Positions 1 through 4,834 of a DNA stretch of 5,396 nucleotides are shown one piece after another. The number at the start of each line of letters is the position of its first letter. Position 1 is the stretch's first letter. A model generated the notes under the pieces. The model was not told the origin of the DNA and made no database searches. It saw only the letters and a list, made by a program, of their open reading frames with translations. The stretch comes from Thioalkalivibrio sp. (GTDB lineage: Bacteria; Pseudomonadota; Gammaproteobacteria; Ectothiorhodospirales; Ectothiorhodospiraceae): contig SKOF01000177.1 in assembly GCA_007120155.1 (NCBI GenBank), positions 1 to 5,396 on the forward strand, written 5' to 3'. Position numbers and translations under genes: made by a program.

Positions 1-95
1 ATGCCGAAGTTCCGGCGCATCACCGGATGCATGTACTGGAATCCGTCCGGACACCCGGACTCGATGGGGGAACGCATTTCCTGTGCCTGTGCCAT
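1..95 (-). CDS. dsrB: Dissimilatory sulfite reductase beta subunit, N-terminal 31 residues (runs off left edge)
   Basis: The first 31 residues of DsrB are visible, starting MAQAQEMRSPIESG and continuing into CPDGFQYMHPVMRRNFG. The DGFQYMHPxMxxNxG stretch is, as I recall, characteristic of the DsrB N-terminus. DsrB pairs with DsrA in the cytoplasmic alpha2beta2 siroheme sulfite reductase, which in sulfur oxidisers runs in the direction sulfide or sulfane sulfur to sulfite. The start is the ATG at 95-93. A GGAG Shine-Dalgarno lies at 105-102, six bases upstream of it. The gene follows dsrA by 56 bases on the same strand, the normal dsrAB order. The cofactor-binding cysteines lie outside the window, so intactness cannot be judged. 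Confidence 0.93.
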   Translation of the reverse strand, partial: MAQAQEMRSPIESGCPDGFQYMHPVMRRNFG

Positions 96-145
96 GTTCT
101 GCTCCAGCCTTGCTAGCGATTACGGAGGGGGCGAGTCGAGATGAC

Positions 146-163
146 GCCGGCCTAGTGGCCGGC
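146..163 (-). promoter_or_regulatory. Short GC-only hairpin over the dsrA stop codon
   Basis: A perfect 7-bp inverted repeat (GCCGGCC and GGCCGGC, four-base loop) spans the dsrA stop codon at 154-152, within the dsrA-dsrB junction. No T-tract follows on either strand, so it is not a standard terminator. It could stabilise the upstream part of the message or modulate coupling between dsrA and dsrB. A short GC-only palindrome may also arise by chance in DNA of this composition. The structure is seen; any role is inference. Confidence 0.4.
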
Positions 164-1423
164 CGTCGCCTGCTGCCGTTGTTCCATCTTGCGACGCAGG
201 TGCTCTTCCGCAGCCTCGTCGAAGCCGTCGAGACGGACGTAGGAGCTCTGGCGCGGGTGGTTGATCATGTTCGGATCGGCGTCGATGCCCAGTTCCTTCA
301 GGAAGTTCATCAGGCCGATGCGTTCGATCATCTCGCCGCAACGCTCGTGCTCCAGACCGTTCTCGGCCCAGAAATCGATGATGTTCTCGGCCAGCTCGGT
401 GAGCTGGGCGTAATCCTCGTCGGTGTCCAGCTTCATGAACGGCACGATGACGGTGCCCATCAGGTCGCCGATCTTCAGGGTGCGCTTGCCGCCGAGCAGG
501 ATGCTGACGCCGCGGTCGTCACCCGGAGACAGGGCGGTGTGCATCACGTTCAGGCAATGCATGCAGCGCACGCAGTTCTTGTCGTCGACTTCCAGGGTGT
601 CGTCGTCATGCAGCGTCATGCAGCGGGTCGGGCAACGCGTGGTGACGTTGTCGATGACCTCGGCGCGGCCTTTCTCCTGGATGAATTCCTTCACCTTGGC
701 CTGGTCGATCTTCATCGCGTCGCGCCAGGTGCCGATCACCGCGAAGTCGGAACGCTCGATCGCGTTCACGCAGTCGTTCGGGCAGCCGGATACCTTGAAC
801 TTGAACTTGTACGGCAGCGACGGGCGATGCACGTCGTCGGTGAACCGGTTCAGCAGGGTGCGGTGAATGCGCTGCTCGTTGGCGCAGGACTGTTCGCAAC
901 GCGCCGCGCCCACGCAGGACATACCGGTACGCACGCAGGGGCCGGCACCGCCGAGGTCGAAACCGTATTCATTGATCTCGTCGAAGAACTTCTGGGTGTT
1001 CTCGGTATTCACCCCGATGAACATCGCGTTGCCGGTCTGGCCGTGGAAGGTGACCAGGCCGGAGCCGTACTTCTCCCAGGAGTTCGCGAGCTTGCGCAGC
1101 ATGTCGGTGGTGTAGAAATTGCCGGCCGGCGGCTGGACGCGCACCGTGTGGAATTCCTTGGAATTCGGGAACGCGTTGCCGACTTCCGAGAAGCGCGGGA
1201 TGATCCCGGAGCCATAGCCGAATACCGATACCGTGCCGCCCTTCCAGTAGCCCTTGCGGGTCTCGTAGGAATGCTCGAGCTGGCCCAGCAGGTCATTGCT
1301 GATGCCCTGGATGCGGTCGTCGGGGTGCTTGTCCCGCAGGCTCTTGATGCCCGAGATGAAGCTCGGCCAGGGGCCGTTCTCGAGTTCGTCGAGCATGGGA
1401 GTGGGGTGATGATTCTTGGCCAT
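152..1423 (-). CDS. dsrA: Dissimilatory sulfite reductase alpha subunit, oxidative (reverse) type
   Basis: This 423-residue protein has the usual DsrA length. DsrAB carries siroheme coupled to [4Fe-4S] clusters and, in sulfur oxidisers, oxidises reduced sulfur to sulfite in the cytoplasm. The siroheme-cluster cysteines are present as C-x5-C (C170, C176) and C-x3-C (C214, C218). A ferredoxin-like insert contains C264, C268 and CxxCxxC at C284, C287 and C290. The stretches GPWPSFISGIK, GQLEHSYETRKGYWKGG and FHTVRVQPPAGN match, from memory, DsrA of sulfur oxidisers such as Allochromatium rather than sulfate reducers. The ATG at 1423 is chosen because AGGAG lies six bases upstream (1434-1430). 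The gene reads away from the plus-strand dioxygenase operon and is followed by dsrB. No frameshift or missing ligand is seen. The oxidative direction is inferred from sequence resemblance and needs a tree to confirm. Confidence 0.97.
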   Translation of the reverse strand: MAKNHHPTPMLDELENGPWPSFISGIKSLRDKHPDDRIQGISNDLLGQLEHSYETRKGYWKGGTVSVFGYGSGIIPRFSEVGNAFPNSKEFHTVRVQPPAGNFYTTDMLRKLANSWEKYGSGLVTFHGQTGNAMFIGVNTENTQKFFDEINEYGFDLGGAGPCVRTGMSCVGAARCEQSCANEQRIHRTLLNRFTDDVHRPSLPYKFKFKVSGCPNDCVNAIERSDFAVIGTWRDAMKIDQAKVKEFIQEKGRAEVIDNVTTRCPTRCMTLHDDDTLEVDDKNCVRCMHCLNVMHTALSPGDDRGVSILLGGKRTLKIGDLMGTVIVPFMKLDTDEDYAQLTELAENIIDFWAENGLEHERCGEMIERIGLMNFLKELGIDADPNMINHPRQSSYVRLDGFDEAAEEHLRRKMEQRQQATAGH

Positions 1424-1621
1424 GACAATCTCCTAGCAGGGTGTCGCGTGCGTTGGGGTCACGTGCCGGGAACGCAATCCACACCAGTGGCCGTTACCAG
1501 ATCCAGCACCGATCCCTGTCCGAGGTCTTTTTTCGGGATGCCGACGCTTTCAGTGGGCGCAGGCCCCGTCCTTCTTCTGGAGACTTTAGGCCGGCGCAAA
1601 GGCACTGGACATCCTGCTGTT

Positions 1622-1665
1622 GGGGTGTATGGGGGGAGGGGGGTATATCCCCGTGGGTATAGGGG
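1622..1665 (+). repeat. G-tract and GGGTATA repeat block
   Basis: The plus strand carries five G-runs: 1622-1625, 1631-1636, 1638-1643, 1655-1657 and 1662-1665. Between them GGGTATA occurs exactly twice, at 1641-1647 and 1655-1661, 14 bases apart. A related GGGTGTAT lies at 1624-1631 (one base inserted or changed). The G-runs could form a G-quadruplex, although one loop would be 11 bases, longer than the canonical limit. The direct repeats could equally be binding sites for a regulator shared by the divergent dsrA and dioxygenase promoters. The pattern is seen directly; both roles are inference. Confidence 0.45.
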
Positions 1666-1762
1666 AAAGGCCCTCGGGGGCCCGCGGGGGCGGACGTCGG
1701 AGGATGGAAACACTTGTGCCAACGCGCTTCGGACGGTTGCCGGGGCTACCCCGAAAGGAGTG

Positions 1763-1790
1763 TTGTGGGTCGGCGGGGCCGCACTACACT
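1763..1790 (+). promoter_or_regulatory. Putative sigma-70 promoter for the dioxygenase operon
   Basis: TTGTGG at 1763-1768 and TACACT at 1785-1790 are separated by 16 bases. This gives three of six matches to the -35 consensus and four of six to the -10 consensus. Transcription would start near 1797 and leave a leader of about 40 bases before the ATG at 1839. The position suits the operon, but a match of this quality is not strong evidence on its own. Confidence 0.35.
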
Positions 1791-1838
1791 GGAAATCTTC
1801 AATGCATGTGTGCGGCCAGGGGCGGAGACAGTGGACCG

Positions 1839-2756
1839 ATGAATGCCATTGCCCGGGAGACAGCGGCGACCTCGCCGTTTGATCTGCAGGCCGGCGACGC
1901 GTGGCACGCCTGGCGCGCCGCCCGCCTGGAGCGCGGCATGCCCGCGCCCGATGCCCTTTGTGTGCCGCTGACCGATGCGGCGCGGCCCACGGCGGGCGAG
2001 CTGGCGGCGCTGCGCGAACGCATCCGCTGTCACAACCTCGTCTTCTACCGTTGTGGCCCGTCCGCCCGCGAGCTGGACCGGCGTGGCTTCGCGGACCTCT
2101 GCGGTGCCCTGGGATTCGACCGGCCGGACCCGCACGAATGCGCCGACGAGGATGGCATCAGCGCATTGCAGGTCTGCGGCGCGGGCCGTCGGGCGGGGTA
2201 TGTTCCGTATACCGATCGCCCGCTGAGCTGGCACTGCGACGGCTACTACAACCCACCGGAACGGCGCATCCGCGCGATGTTGCTGCACTGCGTCGCCGAT
2301 GCCCGGGAGGGCGGCGAGAATCTGTTCCTTGACCCGGAGCTGCTGTACATCCGCCTGCGCGACGAGAATCCCGACTGGATCGAGGCACTGAGCGACTCGC
2401 GCGCCCTGACCATTCCCGCCAACGTGGAACATGGCGTGACCCTGCGCGCGGCAGCGACCGGCCCGGTGTTCAGCGTGGACCCGGTGTCCGGACAGTTGCA
2501 CATGCGCTACACCGCGCGCACCCGCAGTATCGAGTGGCGCGACGAACCGGTAACCCGCGCGGCCGCTCAGCGCATCCGCGAGATCCTGACCGAGGAGGGC
2601 CCGGGGGTGCTGCGCCATCGCCTGGCCCCGGGCGAGGGCGTGATCTGCAATAACGTGCTGCATGCGCGCACCGGGTTCACGGACGATCCAGGCGCCACCG
2701 GGCACCGACGCCTGCTCTACCGGGCGCGTTTTCCGCAGCGCGTACCCGGCACCTGA
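1839..2756 (+). CDS. TauD/TfdA-family Fe(II)/2-oxoglutarate-dependent dioxygenase
   Basis: The 305-residue protein has the length and motifs of the TauD/TfdA and gamma-butyrobetaine-hydroxylase superfamily. These enzymes use Fe(II), O2 and 2-oxoglutarate to hydroxylate a small substrate. The facial triad is visible as HxD in SWHCDGYYNP (H132, D134) and a distal histidine in NNVLHARTGF (H275). R290 or R291 in GHRRLLYRARF is the expected 2-oxoglutarate-binding arginine, 15-16 residues after the distal histidine as in TauD. The substrate is unknown. A sulfonate or sulfate ester would suit the dsr neighbourhood but is not shown. The start at 1839 is preferred, although its best Shine-Dalgarno (GGAG, 1824-1827) sits a long 11 bases upstream. 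An in-frame ATG at 1806 would add 11 residues. The next gene follows after 23 bases, forming an operon with the 64-aa protein and the Cas6-like gene. Confidence 0.88.
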   Translation: MNAIARETAATSPFDLQAGDAWHAWRAARLERGMPAPDALCVPLTDAARPTAGELAALRERIRCHNLVFYRCGPSARELDRRGFADLCGALGFDRPDPHECADEDGISALQVCGAGRRAGYVPYTDRPLSWHCDGYYNPPERRIRAMLLHCVADAREGGENLFLDPELLYIRLRDENPDWIEALSDSRALTIPANVEHGVTLRAAATGPVFSVDPVSGQLHMRYTARTRSIEWRDEPVTRAAAQRIREILTEEGPGVLRHRLAPGEGVICNNVLHARTGFTDDPGATGHRRLLYRARFPQRVPGT

Positions 2757-2779
2757 ACCACTGACCCGAGGAGACCGGC

Positions 2780-2974
2780 ATGTTGTGGTTGAGCGAGTTG
2801 TTGATGCGTGAGCAGGACCAGTTGCAGTCCTTCGAGGCGTTGCTGGAGCGAGTGCGCCAGCATGCCCGCGAGGGCGAGCATTTTCTGAGTTCGGACGTGA
2901 AACCGCCGTTTCCGGATACCCCGCCCGACTGGGAAGACCGTATCGAGGCGGCCTTCACCTCTCCGCTGGACTAG
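2780..2974 (+). CDS. Small 64-aa protein of unknown function
   Basis: I do not recognise this protein. It begins MLWLSELLMREQDQLQSFEA. Residues 1-35 look like an amphipathic, charged helix. A proline-rich stretch (KPPFPDTPPDW, residues 41-51) follows, then a short acidic helix ending SPLD. There is no signal peptide, no membrane segment and no metal-binding cysteine cluster. Translation looks genuine: a strong GAGGAG at 2768-2773 lies six bases before the ATG. The gene sits 23 bases after the dioxygenase and four bases before the Cas6-like gene, so it is very likely cotranscribed with both and translationally coupled to the latter. A helical adaptor or partner of a neighbour is possible but is inference from position alone. 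Confidence 0.75.
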   Translation: MLWLSELLMREQDQLQSFEALLERVRQHAREGEHFLSSDVKPPFPDTPPDWEDRIEAAFTSPLD

Positions 2975-2978
2975 CGCC

Positions 2979-3668
2979 ATGTTCTGGGACGACACCCCCG
3001 GCGGGGCACTGACGCAGGCCGACGACATGGTGGATGTCGCGTTCCGCGTGCAGTGTCGCGAGCTGCCGCTGGATCACGCGCACGGCCTGTCGTGTGTGGT
3101 CTGCGCCGCGCTGCCCTGGTTGCGCGACGAGGCCCATGCCGGCATCCATCTGATCCACGGCGCCGAGTCCGGCAATGGCTGGACCCGTCCGGATCAGTCC
3201 GCTGCCGGTTTCATGCCGCTGTCGCGGCGCGCCCGCCTGCGCTTGCGGCTGCCCCGGGCGCGTCTGGAGGACGTGCGGCACCTCGAAGGGGAGCGCCTGG
3301 ACCTGGGGTCGGTGGCACTGGAACTCGGAGCGTTCTCGGTATTGCCTCTGCGGGCCCAGCCGGCACTGATGGCGCGCTACGTGGTGGCGCGTGCAGACCA
3401 GGACGAAACCGCTTTTCTGCGCGAGGTGGCGGAGGATCTGCGGGCCCTGGAGGTGCCGGTGTCGAAGCTGCTGTGCGGGCGCAGCCACGAATTGCACACC
3501 CCGGACGGCGCGCTGTTCACTCGCCGCCTGCTGGTGGCCGACCTGGACCCGGCTGCCTCGCTGCGGTTACAGCACGAGGGCCTGGGGCCGGGCCGATTGA
3601 TGGGTTGCGGGCTGTTCAACGGCCACAAGGATGTTGCGCCGGTGCATTCGACGCCGAGGATGATGTAG
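2979..3668 (+). CDS. cas6: Cas6-like CRISPR RNA endoribonuclease, Cmx6 (type I-MYXAN) family, without CRISPR in view
   Basis: This 229-residue protein matches what I recall of the Cas6/Cmx6 family, a RAMP-fold endoribonuclease that cuts CRISPR transcripts at repeat hairpins. The strongest sign is the C-terminal glycine-rich loop G-x-G-x5-G-x-G (G201, G203, G209, G211, in GLGPGRLMGCGLF), a Cas6 hallmark. Other family-like blocks are LPLDHAHGLS with candidate catalytic histidines H33 and H35, ALPWL at 44-48, IHLIHGAESGNGW at 56-68, LSRRARLRLRLPR at 81-93 and KLLCGRSHELHTPDG at 163-177. Nothing is visibly truncated. The ATG at 2979 lies four bases after the stop of the 64-aa gene, with no strong ribosome site of its own, suggesting translational coupling. 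No repeat array or other cas gene occurs in the window. RNA cleavage is known for the family; activity here is inferred. Confidence 0.8.
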   Translation: MFWDDTPGGALTQADDMVDVAFRVQCRELPLDHAHGLSCVVCAALPWLRDEAHAGIHLIHGAESGNGWTRPDQSAAGFMPLSRRARLRLRLPRARLEDVRHLEGERLDLGSVALELGAFSVLPLRAQPALMARYVVARADQDETAFLREVAEDLRALEVPVSKLLCGRSHELHTPDGALFTRRLLVADLDPAASLRLQHEGLGPGRLMGCGLFNGHKDVAPVHSTPRMM

Positions 3669-3724
3669 TGGCGAGGGTCGCCCGCTCCTACCTCTTAAGG
3701 GGGGTAAGCGGTGCCGGATGCCGG

Positions 3725-3733
3725 TGCTATATT
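3725..3733 (+). promoter_or_regulatory. Putative extended -10 promoter for the 67-aa gene
   Basis: TGCTATATT is a good extended -10 element (TGn followed by TATATT) in otherwise GC-rich DNA, 41 bases before the ATG at 3775. No good -35 hexamer is visible, which extended -10 promoters can tolerate. It falls in the 106-base gap after the Cas6-like gene and suggests a second transcription unit starting near 3740. No terminator with a T-tract separates it from the upstream operon, so read-through is possible. Confidence 0.42.
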
Positions 3734-3774
3734 GCGATCGGACCCTTGCCAAATGTCCGGATGGAGGTTGCGAG

Positions 3775-3978
3775 ATGAGCAACAAGCAGGAAAAGATCAA
3801 GAAGCTGCTGGAGATGCAGAGGAAATTCATCGAATACGAGCATGCCCATGGCGTGACCCCGGAGGAATATTACCTCGCGGAGGATGGACACCCGCTGCAC
3901 AACTACCGCCAGGAATTTCGCGACGTCGCGATGGACCTGGTCGACATGGCGCACGAAGAGAAGGGCTCCCACCGCTAG
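3775..3978 (+). CDS. Small charged 67-aa protein of unknown function
   Basis: I cannot name this family. The protein starts MSNKQEKIKKLLEMQRKFIEY, a lysine-rich amphipathic helix. A central tyrosine- and acid-rich part follows (YEHAHGVTPEEYYLAEDGHP, residues 21-40), then a second helix (NYRQEFRDVAMDLVDMAHEE, residues 43-62) and a basic tail. It is soluble-looking, with no cysteine and no signal peptide. The ATG at 3775 is chosen because GGAGG at 3763-3767 lies seven bases upstream. The in-frame ATG at 3718 lacks a ribosome site and overlaps the putative promoter. Its opening codons (AAC AAG CAG GAA AAG ATC AAG AAG) are less GC-rich than those of its neighbours. A protein this ordered and well initiated is probably real. 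A role as a small binding partner is only a guess. Confidence 0.8.
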   Translation: MSNKQEKIKKLLEMQRKFIEYEHAHGVTPEEYYLAEDGHPLHNYRQEFRDVAMDLVDMAHEEKGSHR

Positions 3979-3997
3979 GGAGACGCTGATCAATTCG

Positions 3998-4020
3998 CAC
4001 GCTCGCGTCCCGCGAGCGTG
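3998..4020 (+). promoter_or_regulatory. Perfect 10-bp hairpin upstream of the DUF3050 gene
   Basis: CACGCTCGCG and CGCGAGCGTG form a perfect 10-bp stem closed by a three-base TCC loop. It sits 19 bases after the stop of the 67-aa gene, and its 3' arm ends 13 bases before the ATG at 4034. No T-run follows on either strand, so an intrinsic terminator is unlikely. The downstream gene has no clear Shine-Dalgarno, so the hairpin may affect its translation. It could alternatively be an RNA processing or stability site, or an operator. The structure is certain; the role is inferred. Confidence 0.55.
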
Positions 4021-4033
4021 ACGGGCCCGCGAG

Positions 4034-4834
4034 ATGTCCATGACTCAGGCGGCCGTTCGACAAAACCCGCAACCCGACTGGGCCGCGCTCGCCCCGTTGC
4101 AGGCCGAGCTGGACCGTCACCCAGTCTATGGTCTGCGTGATCTGCATGACCTGCATGGGTTCATGGAAAGTCACGTCTATCCGGTCTGGGACTTCATGTC
4201 CCTGATCAAATATCTCCAGCAGCAGGTGGCTCCGGTACGCTGGCCCTGGGGTCCGGGGCCGGACGCCGGGGTGTGCCGCTTCATCAACGAGCTGGTACTG
4301 GAGGAGGAGTCGGACCGCATTCCCGGGCCCGACGGCCAGGATCGCTTTCTGAGCCATTTCGAGTTGTATTGCGCGGCCATGGCCGAGGTCGGCGCGGACC
4401 CGGAGCCGGCGCGCCGGTTCGTCGCCCTGGCCACTACCCGGGGGGTCGATGCGGCGCTGGATGCGGGGATTGCGCCGGAGCCCGCGGCGCGCTTCGTACG
4501 GCGTACCTTCGAGCGCATTGAGCGCGGCCGTCCGCACGAGGTCGCCGCCGCGCTGGCCCTGGGCCGCGAGCACGTGATCCCGGGGATGTTCCGCCAGTTC
4601 CTGGCGCGCATGCAGGTTGATGCACGTGCCGCGCCGATGTTCCATTTCTACCTGCAACGCCACATCCATCTCGACGAGGACTTTCACGGGCCGCTATCGC
4701 TGCGCCTGGTCGAGGCGCTGTGCGGCGAGGACCCGGCGAAGATCGCCGAGGCACAGGAGGCGGCGCGGGCCGCGATCCAGGATCGTCTGGACCTGTGGGA
4801 CGGCGTATGCGCGCGCCTGGGGCTGCCGGGATGA
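4034..4834 (+). CDS. DUF3050 (heme-oxygenase-like fold) domain protein
   Basis: The 266-residue protein looks like a full-length DUF3050 member. That family is predicted all-alpha and related to the heme-oxygenase-like fold, which also includes diiron oxidases. Family-like blocks are DLHDLHGFMESHVYPVWDFM at residues 36-55, FINELVLEEESD at 83-94, LSHFELYCAAM at 106-116 and a C-terminal H-x3-D-x3-H (H210, D214, H218) in RHIHLDEDFHGPLS. E86, E90, H108, E110, E179 and H180 are further candidate metal ligands. The H-x3-D-x3-H resembles the H-x3-D-x2-H ligand motif of heme-oxygenase-like diiron oxidases, but substrate and metal are unknown. No signal peptide or membrane segment is seen. The ATG at 4034 has only a weak ribosome site and a hairpin just upstream; the ATG at 4040 would remove two residues. 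The next gene overlaps its stop by four bases. Confidence 0.82.
   Translation: MSMTQAAVRQNPQPDWAALAPLQAELDRHPVYGLRDLHDLHGFMESHVYPVWDFMSLIKYLQQQVAPVRWPWGPGPDAGVCRFINELVLEEESDRIPGPDGQDRFLSHFELYCAAMAEVGADPEPARRFVALATTRGVDAALDAGIAPEPAARFVRRTFERIERGRPHEVAAALALGREHVIPGMFRQFLARMQVDARAAPMFHFYLQRHIHLDEDFHGPLSLRLVEALCGEDPAKIAEAQEAARAAIQDRLDLWDGVCARLGLPG

Larger units (their letters stand above)
1424..1838. other. Divergent intergenic region between dsrA and the dioxygenase operon
   Basis: This 415-base gap has no convincing gene on either strand: the open frames across it lack a supported start and have low-complexity translations. It must hold the promoters of both divergent units. A G-tract/GGGTATA block lies at 1622-1665, a GC-rich inverted repeat (GGCCC, TCGG, GGGCC) at 1669-1682, and a 5-bp palindrome (CGGGG, CTA, CCCCG) at 1741-1753. 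A plausible plus-strand sigma-70 promoter lies at 1763-1790. I could not identify a convincing minus-strand promoter for dsrA. The best string, TTTCCC with 15 bases to TATACC, falls inside the G-rich block and is weak. Confidence 0.7.

Noticed and set aside
1701..1730. A sigma-54-like site on the minus strand (TGGCAC, five bases, TTTC) upstream of dsrA.
   Set aside because: The -24 part fits, but the key G of the -12 GC is replaced by T, and the site lies nearly 300 bases before dsrA.
1620..1838. An N-terminal extension of the dioxygenase back to 1620.
   Set aside because: The extra residues come from the G-rich intergenic block, look non-coding, and would include the probable promoter. Only the in-frame ATG at 1806 is a serious alternative to 1839.
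83..1882. A 599-aa open frame on the plus strand opposite dsrA.
   Set aside because: It is antisense to a certain dsrA and dsrB start, runs on through the intergenic region, shows no recognisable domain, and is typical of shadow frames in GC-rich genes.
1746..2705. A 319-aa minus-strand frame opposite the dioxygenase gene.
   Set aside because: The plus-strand frame has an intact catalytic triad. The antisense translation has no motifs and no ribosome site.
3670..3682. A small hairpin (GGCGA, GGG, TCGCC) just after the Cas6-like stop, considered as a terminator.
   Set aside because: The stem has only five pairs and no T-tract follows.
3053..3778. A 241-aa plus-strand frame overlapping the Cas6-like gene.
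   Set aside because: Its translation is Arg/Ala/Gly-rich low complexity, while the frame starting at 2979 carries the Cas6 motifs.
3827..4687. A 286-aa minus-strand frame across the 67-aa and DUF3050 genes.
   Set aside because: It is antisense to two well-supported genes and has no recognisable features.
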